A stretch of 64,000 nt of DNA from Nostoc sp. NMS9 (GTDB taxonomy: Bacteria; Cyanobacteriota; Cyanobacteriia; Cyanobacteriales; Nostocaceae): contig NZ_JABXKL010000074.1 in the NCBI RefSeq assembly GCF_017114995.1, forward strand, positions 124,001-188,000, in the 5' to 3' direction. This document shows, piece by piece, positions 10,301-17,290 of this stretch. Within the stretch, counting starts at the first letter, position 1; every line of letters begins with the position of its first letter. A program made the position numbers and the translations under genes. Below the pieces are notes generated by a model. The model searched no databases and was not told where the DNA came from. It saw nothing but the letters and a program-made list of their open reading frames with translations.

Positions 10301-10358
10301 CAACTCCTCCCCAGGAAAAGGTACAGAGTTTGTGATTGCAATTCCAGTGCGGCAATAA
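4305..10358 (+). CDS. HstK-like hybrid Ser/Thr kinase - AAA ATPase - GAF - PAS - histidine kinase
   Basis: A 2017-residue signalling protein of the HstK type. The Ser/Thr kinase domain (about 10-340) has Lys40, HKDIKPAN with catalytic Asp140, DFS at 159-161 and a GTLGYISPE activation-segment end, so it looks catalytically competent. The AAA/STAND-like ATPase has Walker A GFSGIGKT (395-402) and Walker B FLDDLQW near 521-527. A helical-repeat middle follows, then GAF (about 1412-1595), PAS (about 1597-1720), HisKA with His1763, and a C-terminal HATPase. The HATPase G1 box reads DNANGM where the upstream paralogue has DNGKGM. Three repeat-derived stretches lie in frame: about 98-109 (VGSGEWEVGK), about 245-301 in the kinase C-lobe, and about 640-653 (PPYQGGATGG). 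The gene follows its truncated paralogue and precedes another histidine kinase. Substrates and signal cannot be read from sequence. Confidence 0.9.
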   Translation: MVSTRVNIPGYKVSEELYNGSRTIVYRGYRETDSLPVVIKLLKNPYPSFSELLSFRNQYTIAKNLNSPLIVQTYSLEPYQNGYALVMEDFGGISLKDWRVGSGEWEVGKSVESLMEFLEIAIALCNTLDILYRDRIIHKDIKPANILINPKTKQVKLIDFSIASLLPRETQTLMNPNVLEGTLGYISPEQTGRMNRGIDYRTDFYSLGVTFYELLTSELPFDSNDPMELVHCHLAKLPPSLREVKSQKSKGASVLGSQRGLLPRGDAKGDGGFPHERLASGSADLFAQRLQQEKQLALKSEEIPQVLSDIVMKLMAKNAEDRYQSALGLKFDLEACLSQLQETGEIKHFPIAQRDLCDRFIIPDKLYGRETEVETLLQAFERVSTGATEMMLVAGFSGIGKTVVVNEVHKPIVKKRGYFIKGKYDQFQRNIPFSAFVQAFRDLMGQLLTESDAQIQQFKTNILAAVGDNGQVIIEVIPELERIIGQQPPATELSGTAAQNRFNLLFQKFTQVFTSEKHPLVMFLDDLQWADSASLMLIQLLMADTKHLFLIGAYRDNEVNSAHPLMLTLNDIQKTAATINTITLAPLSQLQVNQLVAETLKCTKDSALPVSQLVFQKTQGNPFFAIQFLKALHQDGLIEFTPPYQGGATGGWQCDITQINQQAVTDDVVKFMVFQLRRLPQSTQNILQLAACIGNQFDLATLAIVWESSEIETAASLWKALQEGLILPISDVYKFYQGENHDRLALSTGNTNKQLAKYRFLHDRVQQAASSLIPDNQKQATHLKIGQLLLQNSSQIEKEEKLFDIVGHLNLGQELIAQSNEREALARLNLAAGDKAKNSTAYTAARVYLQTGIELLTVNCWQDQYELTLSLYVAATEAAYLNADFDGMEQIAVQVLQSAQTILDKVKIYEIQIAAQTAQSRLLEAIAVGRDALKQLEVELPIEPNNAEIGKALQVLASQLTGKRIEELADLPVMTDLQAQAAMQLLGMLFAPVFQGIPGLLPLISCTMVSLSLKFGNTPASTVGYGLHGMVLCAFLGEVEGGYGFGQLALNLLDRFNAREFKSTISMLFGGFIQHHQEALSATIPLLKAGFTSGMETGDFLHAGYNVCCYSYAVFWSGSELSNLELDIASYNAALTQAKQHSAQTYVSIMRQAAQNFRETQIQPDCLSGSIYDETVMIPKHRQANELTVMAELYIYKLLLAYSFGDYKAAIAYIEEGEKYLLAVSGLIFIPISHFYAALTYLARFSTQPEIELSVILAQVEIHQTTLHQWAQNAPTNHLHKWHLVEAEKQRVLGNKAEALENYDRAITLAKANGYIQEEALSNELVAKFYLDWGKERVAQAYMQEAYYCYARWGAKAKIEDLEKRYPQLLQSILQQQRINFNTLETISFRGTSSSTRTSTTGSTSISQTLDFTSVLKAAQAISSSLELDQLIASLTHIILENSGAKKAVLILPQDEDTAVRGEPLLKKVSGDNWQVRAITFINHDQIQTILEPQSLANCQEIPAKIINYVKNTQQTVVIDNCKTDIIGLIGEYMHRIQPQSVLCTPILNQGRLVGILYLENQLTQGVFTSDRLSLVNFLCTQAAISLENAQLYNHLQEREKFLSSIYEGVGCLICVIDVRDNGKFEYTGWSKSCELAVGISASQVLGKTPQELHGDEGAVVSQNYLRCFQSGIPITYEECLTFNDQKTWWLTTLSPLKDQTGKVYRIVATTINISDRKQAESAVTEKSQALGTALEDLQQAQLQIVQSEKMSALGNLVAGVAHEMNNPLGFIAASLKQAKPTIADVVQHLKLYQESLPNPGAEIIDHAEEIDLDYSLEDLPKAIDSMVMACDRLKNISTSLRTFSRADKDYKVPFKIHEGIESTILILKHRLKANEQRPAIEVITDYGTLPQVECFPGQLNQVFMNILANAIDALDESNTGRDFAEIQENPHKITIQTSLKDNQVKITIADNANGMNEAVKQKIFDHLFTTKSVGKGTGLGLAIARQIVVEKHGGSIHCNSSPGKGTEFVIAIPVRQ
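5033..5212. repeat. Composite repeat insertion within the Ser/Thr kinase C-lobe coding sequence
   Basis: About 180 bp of GC-rich repeat DNA interrupt the kinase domain between LREV and EEIPQV without breaking the frame. It starts with heptamer copies (AGTCAAA repeated from about 5038). It continues with the dispersed-repeat units GACGCCAAGGGCGATGGG, GGGGTTTCCCCC, GCGACTGGCGTC and CGCGCAGCGTCTCCAACAGG. The resulting residues (about 245-301) are low in kinase-like sequence. The end points are approximate because the matching part of the upstream paralogue is outside the window. Confidence 0.65.
6224..6262. repeat. C-run/G-run inverted repeat inserted in frame in the hybrid kinase
   Basis: CACCCCCCCTTACCAGGGGG with a following G-rich segment can fold as a C7/G7 hairpin. 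It encodes the stretch TPPYQGGATGG just before WQCDI. The upstream paralogue has only FDWEIRHWQCDI at the same place, so this is an in-frame insertion in a linker following the ATPase domain. Confidence 0.7.
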
Positions 10359-10431
10359 ACAGTGCTGAGTAGACCAACTTTAGCTAAGAAGATTCTGTCA
10401 CCCCACTTGCTCATGGGCACGTAGCCTTCAC

Positions 10432-10492
10432 GCAGGAAAGGTGTCTTTTCTACGAGACGGATACTGTTGGCGGAAGCCGCAGAGAAGGCGGT
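10432..10492. repeat. Small dispersed repeat cluster
   Basis: This intergenic stretch after the second hybrid kinase carries TTTTCTACGAGACGG and GGCGGAAGCCGCAGAGAAGG, both variants of the Nostoc dispersed-repeat vocabulary. I see no gene in the 336-bp gap apart from this cluster and the inverted-repeat element that follows it. Confidence 0.5.
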
Positions 10493-10526
10493 TCAACAAA
10501 TTAAGCTTTTGAGCAATTTTTGCGTA

Positions 10527-10617
10527 ATACCATTTCACAAAATGTTTGATACAAATGATTTGTCTCTAACTCTTTCCCCCTGCTGCCATTTGGATCAATC
10601 TAAAAGTGAAATGGTAT
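10527..10617. mobile_element. 91-bp MITE-like element with 12-bp perfect terminal inverted repeats
   Basis: ATACCATTTCAC (10527-10538) and its exact complement GTGAAATGGTAT (10606-10617) bound a 67-bp non-coding core. A related ATACCATTT motif occurs near 12700. No clear target duplication can be assigned, apart from TA next to each end. The size and terminal symmetry suit a non-autonomous element, but a long hairpin with another role is not excluded. Confidence 0.45.
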
Positions 10618-10694
10618 AAGTCCTGCCTGACTCAGGACTGTCTCAACCCTAGCTATTCGCAAACAGCACTAAGTAAAGTAAATCGGAGTTGAAC

Positions 10695-12584
10695 ATGTGT
10701 ACTAACAAAATTAATGAAGAGATATCGCTTTTACGTCAGCAAAATGCCCAATTGCTGCAACAGCTAGGAGCTTTGCAAGACCTTTATTCAACTACGCTGT
10801 TAGCCGAACAGGAATTAGTTACTGATGAAGTTCCACAGGATTTACGACTGATAGAATTACAGTCGAAATTGCAAGATAATTCTGCCTTTGTGGAATCAGC
10901 AAAGAAAATTCGCGGACAGCATTACCAAGCGGCAGCAACTGCTTTGGCTGAGAGTGAAGCTAAGTATCGCCAACTCGTGGAAAATATCAGCGATCTGATT
11001 TTTTCCATGTCAGTGCAAGGTCTTTTTACTTATGTCTCACCACAGTATAAAAATGTTTTAGGATGGGAACCTTCAGACCTACTTGGTCAACCCTTTGCTC
11101 CCCTGCTTCATCCTGATGATTTCCCTCTAGCTCAGAGAAAAATCCAAGAAATGGTGGAAACCAAGGGGCAGCGGATCGCAATAGAATTTCGCCACCGACA
11201 AAAGGATGGAAATTGGTGCTGGATGAGGTCAGTAGCTTCGCCAATTTTCGACTCAGACGGTGAAATTATTGGTCTTCATGGCGCTATTAGCGATATCAGC
11301 AGTCGCAAACAAGCTGAAGAATTAATTAAAGCCTCGCAAGCAGAATTACTCGCCTTGTTCAATGCTATGCAGGATGTGATTCTTGTCTTGGATGCCGAAG
11401 GAAGATACCTCAAAATCGCTCCTAGTGGTGCGCCCTTACTCTACCAACCTCCTGCGGAATTGCTGGGCAGAAAAATACATGAGGTTTTACCCTCTGCTTG
11501 TGCCGACTATTTTCTTAACTCTATTCAACAAGCATTCTTAACTAAAAAAACTGTGAAGGTAGAATATAGCTTGCCTATAGGCGACCGAGAGGTTTGGTTT
11601 GAGGCGAATATTGCCAGCATGAGCGAAAACACTGTTGTTTGTGTCGCCAGGGATATTAATGAGCGCAAACAGATGGAAGACCAACTGCGACAACAAACAG
11701 AAAATTTAGCACAAACTCTTCAAGAACTCAGACAAACTCAAGCACAAATGATTCAAGCAGAAAAAATGTCCAGCCTGGGTCAACTTGTGGCTGGAGTTGC
11801 TCACGAAATCAATAACCCCGTTAATTTTATTCACGGTAATCTCAGCCATCTTGAAGAATATACTCAAGACCTGTTGCGAATAATTTACCATCAGCAGCAA
11901 GAGTCTGGTAATAAGTTGGAATTTCAGGCTTTGTGTGAGGAAATTGACCTAGAGTACATCCAGAAAGATGTACCAAGAATATTGAGTTCGATGAAAGTTG
12001 GCACTCAGCGCATCCGTCAGATTGTGCTGTCGTTACGAACCTTCTCACGCATAGATGAAGCCGAGTTTAAAGCAGTGGATATTCACGAAAGCATCGATAG
12101 TACCTTAATGGTATTGCAACATCGCTTCCAAGAAACAACAAAGCTTCCAGCCATTCAAGTCATCAAAGACTACGGCACATTACCTTTAGTGGAATGCTAT
12201 GGCGGACAACTCAATCAGGTGTTTATGAATATATTAGCAAATGCCATTGATGCTTTAGAAGAATGGACAATCGAGAATGCACAATTAAGAATAGATAATT
12301 TAACATCTGGTTTGTTAACTCCCACAATCGCCATTCGTACCTCAGTGATCGATTCCGGTTGGGTAAAAATTGCGATCGCTGATAATGGAATAGGTATGTC
12401 AGAACAGATTCAAAAACAAGTTTTTAATCCGTTTTTCACCAACAAACCTGTAGGTAAGGGAACAGGTATGGGAATGTTTATCAGTTATCAAATCATCACA
12501 GAAACACATGGTGGCAAACTGGAATGTCATTCAACACCAGCAGCAGGAACAGAGTTTGTAATTACAATTCCAATTCAGCATTGA
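10695..12584 (+). CDS. PAS-PAS sensor histidine kinase
   Basis: A cytoplasmic-looking histidine kinase of 629 residues. ATG 10695 is preferred because GGAG lies six bases upstream; a TTG two codons earlier would overlap this spacing. An N-terminal coiled coil (about 5-35) is followed by PAS 1 (about 86-209, ending in the DISSRKQAE linker), PAS 2 (about 216-326), a short coiled coil, HisKA with VAHEINNP (His370) and a HATPase domain. The ATPase has NQVFMNILANAIDAL, DNGIGM and GKGTGMGMFISYQI. No membrane segment is apparent. The kinase half closely resembles the C-terminal halves of the two hybrid kinases upstream, so the three genes form a local signalling cluster. The PAS ligand and partner regulator are unknown. 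Confidence 0.9.
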   Translation: MCTNKINEEISLLRQQNAQLLQQLGALQDLYSTTLLAEQELVTDEVPQDLRLIELQSKLQDNSAFVESAKKIRGQHYQAAATALAESEAKYRQLVENISDLIFSMSVQGLFTYVSPQYKNVLGWEPSDLLGQPFAPLLHPDDFPLAQRKIQEMVETKGQRIAIEFRHRQKDGNWCWMRSVASPIFDSDGEIIGLHGAISDISSRKQAEELIKASQAELLALFNAMQDVILVLDAEGRYLKIAPSGAPLLYQPPAELLGRKIHEVLPSACADYFLNSIQQAFLTKKTVKVEYSLPIGDREVWFEANIASMSENTVVCVARDINERKQMEDQLRQQTENLAQTLQELRQTQAQMIQAEKMSSLGQLVAGVAHEINNPVNFIHGNLSHLEEYTQDLLRIIYHQQQESGNKLEFQALCEEIDLEYIQKDVPRILSSMKVGTQRIRQIVLSLRTFSRIDEAEFKAVDIHESIDSTLMVLQHRFQETTKLPAIQVIKDYGTLPLVECYGGQLNQVFMNILANAIDALEEWTIENAQLRIDNLTSGLLTPTIAIRTSVIDSGWVKIAIADNGIGMSEQIQKQVFNPFFTNKPVGKGTGMGMFISYQIITETHGGKLECHSTPAAGTEFVITIPIQH

Positions 12585-12737
12585 CCGAACAAGGCAAAAA
12601 CAGAAAATAAAGAATGGTTGTCAGCCTCTAAACTTATTTATCAGAATTATCTTTTTACTTTTTAACCACGAAGTTGTACTAGTACAGCACGGCGCAAATA
12701 AACATACCATTTCAAATGGTGCAAGAAGCTCGGAATA

Positions 12738-12776
12738 CAATTATTTTGACTTTTGACTTCCGCCTTGCGGTACTGG
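12738..12776. repeat. Short heptamer run plus GCGG dispersed repeat
   Basis: The gap between the histidine kinase and the convergent ATPase gene holds TTTTGACTTTTGACTTCCGC followed by CTTGCGGTACTGG. These are the heptamer and dispersed-repeat words seen elsewhere in the window. They lie just beyond the 3' ends of both genes, and a TTGACTATTGACTAATAG run overlaps the potA-like gene end. Confidence 0.45.
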
Positions 12777-12803
12777 TTTGCCACTGCTTTGTACGATCAT
12801 TGA

Positions 12804-13931
12804 CTATTGACTAATAGCTAAACAATCAGTTTCTGCCCACCAGGCGTAAATAGGTGTGTCGCGGTCTGGTAAAATGCCAAAAGTATTAGGTTGCAACACA
12901 TTAATGCTAACGCCATTTGTTAATTCCACAACATAATTAATATGTGTGCCCAAATACATAACGTTGACAAGCCGTCCTTCAAAGCAGTTAGCTGGCAAAT
13001 TAGGTGGATAAAGCGAAAGCTGTATTTTTTCTGGACGCACACTCACTACTACAGCTTGTGATAATTCAGTTGGTGTATCTTCAGCGCGGCTAATAACAAT
13101 TGAGAGTCCTATTTTTGTTGAAATTTTAATATTAGAGGAGTCTACCGCGACGATTTCACCACTGAATAAATTAGTATCACCAATAAAATCAGCAACAAAG
13201 GATGTACAGGGACGTTCGTAAATTTGGCTGGGAGTGCCAACTTGTTCAATTTTGCCTTGATTCATCACGGCAATGCGATCGCTCAAAGACAATGCTTCTT
13301 CTTGGTCATGTGTCACCATCACAAAGGTTAACCCCAAGTCTTTGTGTAAATTTGATAACTCAACCTGCATTTCCTTACGTAGTTTTAAATCTAACGCCCC
13401 TAAAGGTTCATCCAGTAGGACGACAGTGGGATGGTTGACTAAAGCCCTTGCTAAAGCGACTCGCTGCTGTTGACCACCAGAAAGTTGATTGGGAAAGCGC
13501 GATCGCAAACTTTCCATTTTCACGAGTTTTAAAGCCTCTTGGACTCTAGCTTCAATTTTCGATTTGGGTATTTTTTTTAACCGCAGTCCAAAAGCGATGT
13601 TATTCCAGACATTCAGGTGGTTAAATAGAGCGTAACTTTGAAATACAGTATTGACGGGTCGGCGGTAAGGGGGCACATTAGTCATGGACTGACCCTGAAT
13701 AAACACCTTGCCAGCGTCAGCAATTTCAAACCCAGCAATTAAGCGCAATGTTGTTGTTTTACCACAACCGGAGGGGCCTAAAATACTAAAAAATTCTCCT
13801 TGTCTGACATCCAAGTCAATTCCATTTACTGCTGGTTCTTGGTTAAAAAACTTGAAGACGTTACGCAGTTCAACATCAAGTGGCTGAAAACTTGTTATCC
13901 CCCTCTGATTTTGCATGACAATTTGAGCCAT
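12804..13931 (-). CDS. potA: Spermidine/putrescine-type ABC transporter ATPase (PotA-like)
   Basis: An ABC ATPase of 375 residues, the usual length for PotA. It shows Walker A GPSGCGKT (52-59), the Q-loop region FQSYALFNHLNVWNNIAFGL, signature LSGGQQQR (150-157), Walker B VVLLDEP, and the H-loop in MVTHDQEEALSLSDR. A C-terminal TOBE-like regulatory region spans about 280-370. Family members energise uptake of polyamines, or of related substrates such as Fe3+ or sulfate. The motif FNQEPAVNGIDLDVRQGEFFSILGP is most like PotA. No permease or binding-protein gene lies beside it, so its membrane partners must be elsewhere. It is divergent from the penicillin-binding protein gene. Confidence 0.82.
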   Translation of the reverse strand: MAQIVMQNQRGITSFQPLDVELRNVFKFFNQEPAVNGIDLDVRQGEFFSILGPSGCGKTTTLRLIAGFEIADAGKVFIQGQSMTNVPPYRRPVNTVFQSYALFNHLNVWNNIAFGLRLKKIPKSKIEARVQEALKLVKMESLRSRFPNQLSGGQQQRVALARALVNHPTVVLLDEPLGALDLKLRKEMQVELSNLHKDLGLTFVMVTHDQEEALSLSDRIAVMNQGKIEQVGTPSQIYERPCTSFVADFIGDTNLFSGEIVAVDSSNIKISTKIGLSIVISRAEDTPTELSQAVVVSVRPEKIQLSLYPPNLPANCFEGRLVNVMYLGTHINYVVELTNGVSINVLQPNTFGILPDRDTPIYAWWAETDCLAISQ

Positions 13932-14226
13932 AATCCTCAGTAGAATGCCGTGATATTACGTTATTTTGTCAATTGCTCTAGTCTTTTGGGCAGACTATAT
14001 TTGACACTTTGGTTTATTGTATCCGCCAAAAACAATTGTTCAAGAATATACTCGCCCGATTCTTTCATACCCAGTAACGAGAATAACATTATGGTAAATT
14101 TATATACCCATCTTACTACTTAGAGATTCTGCGATTAAGTTAACAAACCTTAAAATTGCATATTAGCAATTGCTAAAAGCCTGGCTGGAATTGCGTTTAT
14201 TCATTTTGAATTTTGAATTGATACTT

Positions 14227-16074
14227 ATGTCTTTATTCCCATCACTTGGCAGCAAAAAAGATACACGTACAGTTGGACGTGGTTTCCAATCAATATTTTT
14301 AATCGTATTTACCCTATTAATGACCACTGGGATTGAGGCTCGTTTGGCTTACTTGCAAATAGTTGAAGGGCCAAAACTCCGGGAACGAGCTGAAGCAAAC
14401 CGAATTCGGATGATTCCCAAACAACCAGAACGGGGCAATATTTTTGACCGGAATGGCAAACTTTTAGCCAGCACTCGCTATCCTAGCTCAGTATATTTGT
14501 GGCCAATGGCACATACTAAGCCTTCCTGGTCTGTAGTCGGCCCGCGTCTAGCGCAAATTCTCAACATTCCCCAAGATGAGATGGAAAAGAAATTAGAACA
14601 AGCAGGTGCTAATTCTTCTTCACTCATCCGGGTTGCTCGCGATTTAAATGAAGCAGAAATCACGGCATTAAAGGAGTATAAAAATGAACTTCCAGAAGTG
14701 GAAATCAATACAGATTCTGTACGTTATTATCCCCACGGCAAGGAATTAGCGCACGTACTAGGTTATACACGAGAGTTGACCGCCGACCAGTTGAAGGGCA
14801 AGAAGGAGCAAGGCTACCGACTGGGAGATGTAATCGGTCAGATGGGCGTGGAAAAAGCTTATGAGAAAGCTCTACGGGGCGAATGGGGCGGTCAGCAAGT
14901 GGAAGTGGATGGTGCAGGTAGACCAATCCGGGTTATAGGAGAGAAACAGGCAAAAGCTGGTAATGATTTGCACCTAACCATAGATTTGGATGTGCAAAAG
15001 GCAGCCGAAAAAGCTTTGGGAAATCACCGAGGTGCGATCGCAGCACTCGATCCAAATAATGGTGCTGTTTTCGCGTTGGTATCTTACCCCACCTTTGACC
15101 CGAATATCTTCTCTAAACAAAAACTCTCCCAGAAAGATTGGGAAAGTGTCCAAGGTAAAGATCATCCCTTGGTTAATCGTGCCCTGAGTGCCTTTCCACC
15201 CGCCAGTACTTTTAAAATTGTCACCACGACAGCCGGACTGGAATCAGGTGAATTTTCTCCTGATACAATATTACAGACCTTTGGTTCTCTTACCGTAGGT
15301 GGCGTGACATTTGGTGAGTGGAACCACGCTGGATTCGGGCCATTGGGATTTCCCAGAGCGATCGCTATGAGTAGTGATACTTTCTTCTATCAAGTTGGTA
15401 GAAAAGTCGGCGGCCCAACTTTAATTAAATGGAGTCGCAAATACGGGTTTGGTCAAAGAACTGGTATTGAATTTCGTGATGAAGAATCAGTAGGCTTGGT
15501 TCCAGATGAAACATGGAAGCAAAAAACTTGGAAAATACCTTGGACTGTTGGCGACACCATTAATATGTCAATTGGTCAAGGCGCTTTGCAAGTGACACCT
15601 CTGCAATCGGCGATTATGTTTTCTGTCCCTGCTAATGGTGGGTATCGAGTTCAGCCGCATTTGCTTAAAGATAACGAAGAAGCAAAAAGTTGGCGAGAAT
15701 CCTTAAATATGAAGCCGACAACTATCAAAGTTCTCCGCGACGGACTGCGGAAGGTGGTAAGTGAAGGCACTGGTAAGCGCTTGGACGTGCCGACAATTGC
15801 CCCAGCGTCTGGGAAGAGTGGCACAGCTGAAGCTGGTGTTGGTCGCCCAAATCATACTTGGTTTGGTGCTTATGCGCCCAGTAATAAGCCAGAAATTGTG
15901 GTTGTGGCCTTTGGTGAAAATACTGGCGAACATGGCGGTACTATTTGCGGGCCGATGGTTTTACAAGTACTAGAAGCTTATTTTCAGCATAAGTATCCAG
16001 GTAAGTATAAAAAACCTCAGCCTGACCCATCAGAAGCTAAAACTCAGAGTTCAGGACATGGTACTGGAGACTAG
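14227..16074 (+). CDS. mrdA: Penicillin-binding protein 2 (peptidoglycan transpeptidase)
   Basis: A class B penicillin-binding protein of 615 residues that cross-links peptidoglycan during cell elongation. ATG 14227 begins MSLFPSLGSKK, placing a single N-terminal membrane anchor (FLIVFTLLMTTGIEARLAYL) near residue 30. The 19 codons upstream are repeat-like. The dimerisation domain includes ERGNIFDRNGKLLA. The transpeptidase motifs are STFK (Ser327), SSD (in AMSSDTFFYQVG) and KSGT (530-533). The C-terminus after about 595 is polar and low in complexity. The next genes, a serine hydrolase and a VanY-type peptidase, also act on peptidoglycan or D-Ala peptides. Confidence 0.93.
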   Translation: MSLFPSLGSKKDTRTVGRGFQSIFLIVFTLLMTTGIEARLAYLQIVEGPKLRERAEANRIRMIPKQPERGNIFDRNGKLLASTRYPSSVYLWPMAHTKPSWSVVGPRLAQILNIPQDEMEKKLEQAGANSSSLIRVARDLNEAEITALKEYKNELPEVEINTDSVRYYPHGKELAHVLGYTRELTADQLKGKKEQGYRLGDVIGQMGVEKAYEKALRGEWGGQQVEVDGAGRPIRVIGEKQAKAGNDLHLTIDLDVQKAAEKALGNHRGAIAALDPNNGAVFALVSYPTFDPNIFSKQKLSQKDWESVQGKDHPLVNRALSAFPPASTFKIVTTTAGLESGEFSPDTILQTFGSLTVGGVTFGEWNHAGFGPLGFPRAIAMSSDTFFYQVGRKVGGPTLIKWSRKYGFGQRTGIEFRDEESVGLVPDETWKQKTWKIPWTVGDTINMSIGQGALQVTPLQSAIMFSVPANGGYRVQPHLLKDNEEAKSWRESLNMKPTTIKVLRDGLRKVVSEGTGKRLDVPTIAPASGKSGTAEAGVGRPNHTWFGAYAPSNKPEIVVVAFGENTGEHGGTICGPMVLQVLEAYFQHKYPGKYKKPQPDPSEAKTQSSGHGTGD

Positions 16075-16111
16075 TGGTCTGTCCCATGAGTTACAAGGGG
16101 TGAATAAGTTC

Positions 16112-16161
16112 GTAGTAAGGACTTTAGTCCTGGATTTTTAAGCACGCTTTGTGCTTACTAC
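16112..16161. repeat. Cloverleaf-like dispersed inverted repeat (GTAGTAAGGACTTTAGTCC family)
   Basis: GTAGTAAG (16112-16119) pairs with CTTACTAC (16154-16161). Inside are two smaller hairpins: GGACT/AGTCC (16119-16130) and AAGCAC/GTGCTT (16140-16156). The left arm shares GTAGTAA-GACTTTAGT with the hairpin element at 35191-35239. It lies between the PBP2 and serine hydrolase genes and could also act as a terminator or processing site. Confidence 0.6.
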
Positions 16162-16193
16162 AAACTGATCGTATTTAATGAGACAGGTCAATT

Positions 16194-17243
16194 ATGATTG
16201 ACGACTATATTCGAGCCGCAATGACTCAAAACCAGATTCCTGGACTTTCTGTTGCAGTGGTGCAGGAAGGTGAACCCGTTTTAGTTAAAGGCTATGGACT
16301 GGCGAATATTGAACACTCTGTTCCAGCTACTGAACATACAGTTTATGAAATTGCATCTGTTGGTAAAACTTTCACAGCTACAGCCATAATGATGCTGGTG
16401 GAACAAGGGATAATTTCGTTAGAAGATGCGATCGCAGACTATCTCGATCATCTACCCATAACATGGCAAAATGTCACAATTGGGCATATTTTGTCTCATC
16501 AGTCTGGAATTCCCAGCTATACCGATGCCCCAAACTACTGGGAAATTACCCATCTTAATTTATCGAAATCTGAAATTTTGGCTCTAGTTACTCACCTACC
16601 CCTCAAGTTCCAATCGGGTGAGTTTAGCGCCTATGACAACACAGGCTACTATCTACTGGGTTTGATCCTAGAAAAGGTAACTGGACAATCTTATGGAGAT
16701 TTGTTGCAAGAGCGCATTTTTGCTCCTTTGGGAATGAATGCAACCGTGATGAATAATCCCAGTGACATAGTGCCACGCCGGTCTGCTGGCTATCGGTTGA
16801 CAAACAGCAAACTCGTTAACAAACCTTACTACAGTCCTTCTGTTACCTATTCTGCTGGAGGTCAACTTTCCAGTGTGGAAGATATGGTGAAGTGGGAACA
16901 GGCGCTTTGTGGTGCAAATCTGTTAAAACAATCAACCCTTGATTTGATGTGGACTCCTCATTTTCCAAATCAGGGCGATGATTGGGAAAAGTTAAGATAC
17001 GTTGCAGGATTAGGTTGGTGGGTATTGAATTATGGCGATCGCCAAGTAGTTGGTCATAATGGTTCGATATTAGGATTTGCAAGTAACATTACCCGCTTTA
17101 TTGATGACAAAATTACCGTGATTTTACTTTGCAATCTAGATAAAATTTCTCGACCAGATGCGATCGCTAAGAAAATTGCTGAATACTACTGTCCAGCCCT
17201 TACAGAACTAGTGCTTCAGCCACCACTAGGGGAGAAAAAGTAG
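16194..17243 (+). CDS. Beta-lactamase-fold serine hydrolase
   Basis: A 349-residue class C beta-lactamase / D-aminopeptidase-fold enzyme. The nucleophile motif SxxK is SVGK (Ser55-Lys58), the second motif YxN is YDN (147-149), and the third box is HNG in VVGHNGSILGF. No signal peptide is visible, because the protein starts directly with MIDDYIRAAMTQNQIPGLSVAVV, so a cytoplasmic location is likely. The family covers esterases, D-Ala peptidases and beta-lactamases, and the substrate cannot be chosen from motifs alone. It follows PBP2 on the same strand, separated by a repeat hairpin. ATG 16194 is the first plausible start, with GAGACAGGTC upstream. Confidence 0.85.
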   Translation: MIDDYIRAAMTQNQIPGLSVAVVQEGEPVLVKGYGLANIEHSVPATEHTVYEIASVGKTFTATAIMMLVEQGIISLEDAIADYLDHLPITWQNVTIGHILSHQSGIPSYTDAPNYWEITHLNLSKSEILALVTHLPLKFQSGEFSAYDNTGYYLLGLILEKVTGQSYGDLLQERIFAPLGMNATVMNNPSDIVPRRSAGYRLTNSKLVNKPYYSPSVTYSAGGQLSSVEDMVKWEQALCGANLLKQSTLDLMWTPHFPNQGDDWEKLRYVAGLGWWVLNYGDRQVVGHNGSILGFASNITRFIDDKITVILLCNLDKISRPDAIAKKIAEYYCPALTELVLQPPLGEKK

Positions 17244-17290
17244 GGAGAGAGGGGTAAAACCAATTACTCCTGACTCCTGTCTGTTGTCTT

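Noticed and set aside
10689..10694. TTG start two codons upstream for the histidine kinase
   Set aside because: ATG 10695 has the better-spaced GGAG; the TTG would sit directly against it.
16112..16161. Cloverleaf-like fold considered as a tRNA
   Set aside because: It is only 50 bases, lacks an anticodon stem-loop and T-loop consensus, and shares arms with another dispersed repeat.
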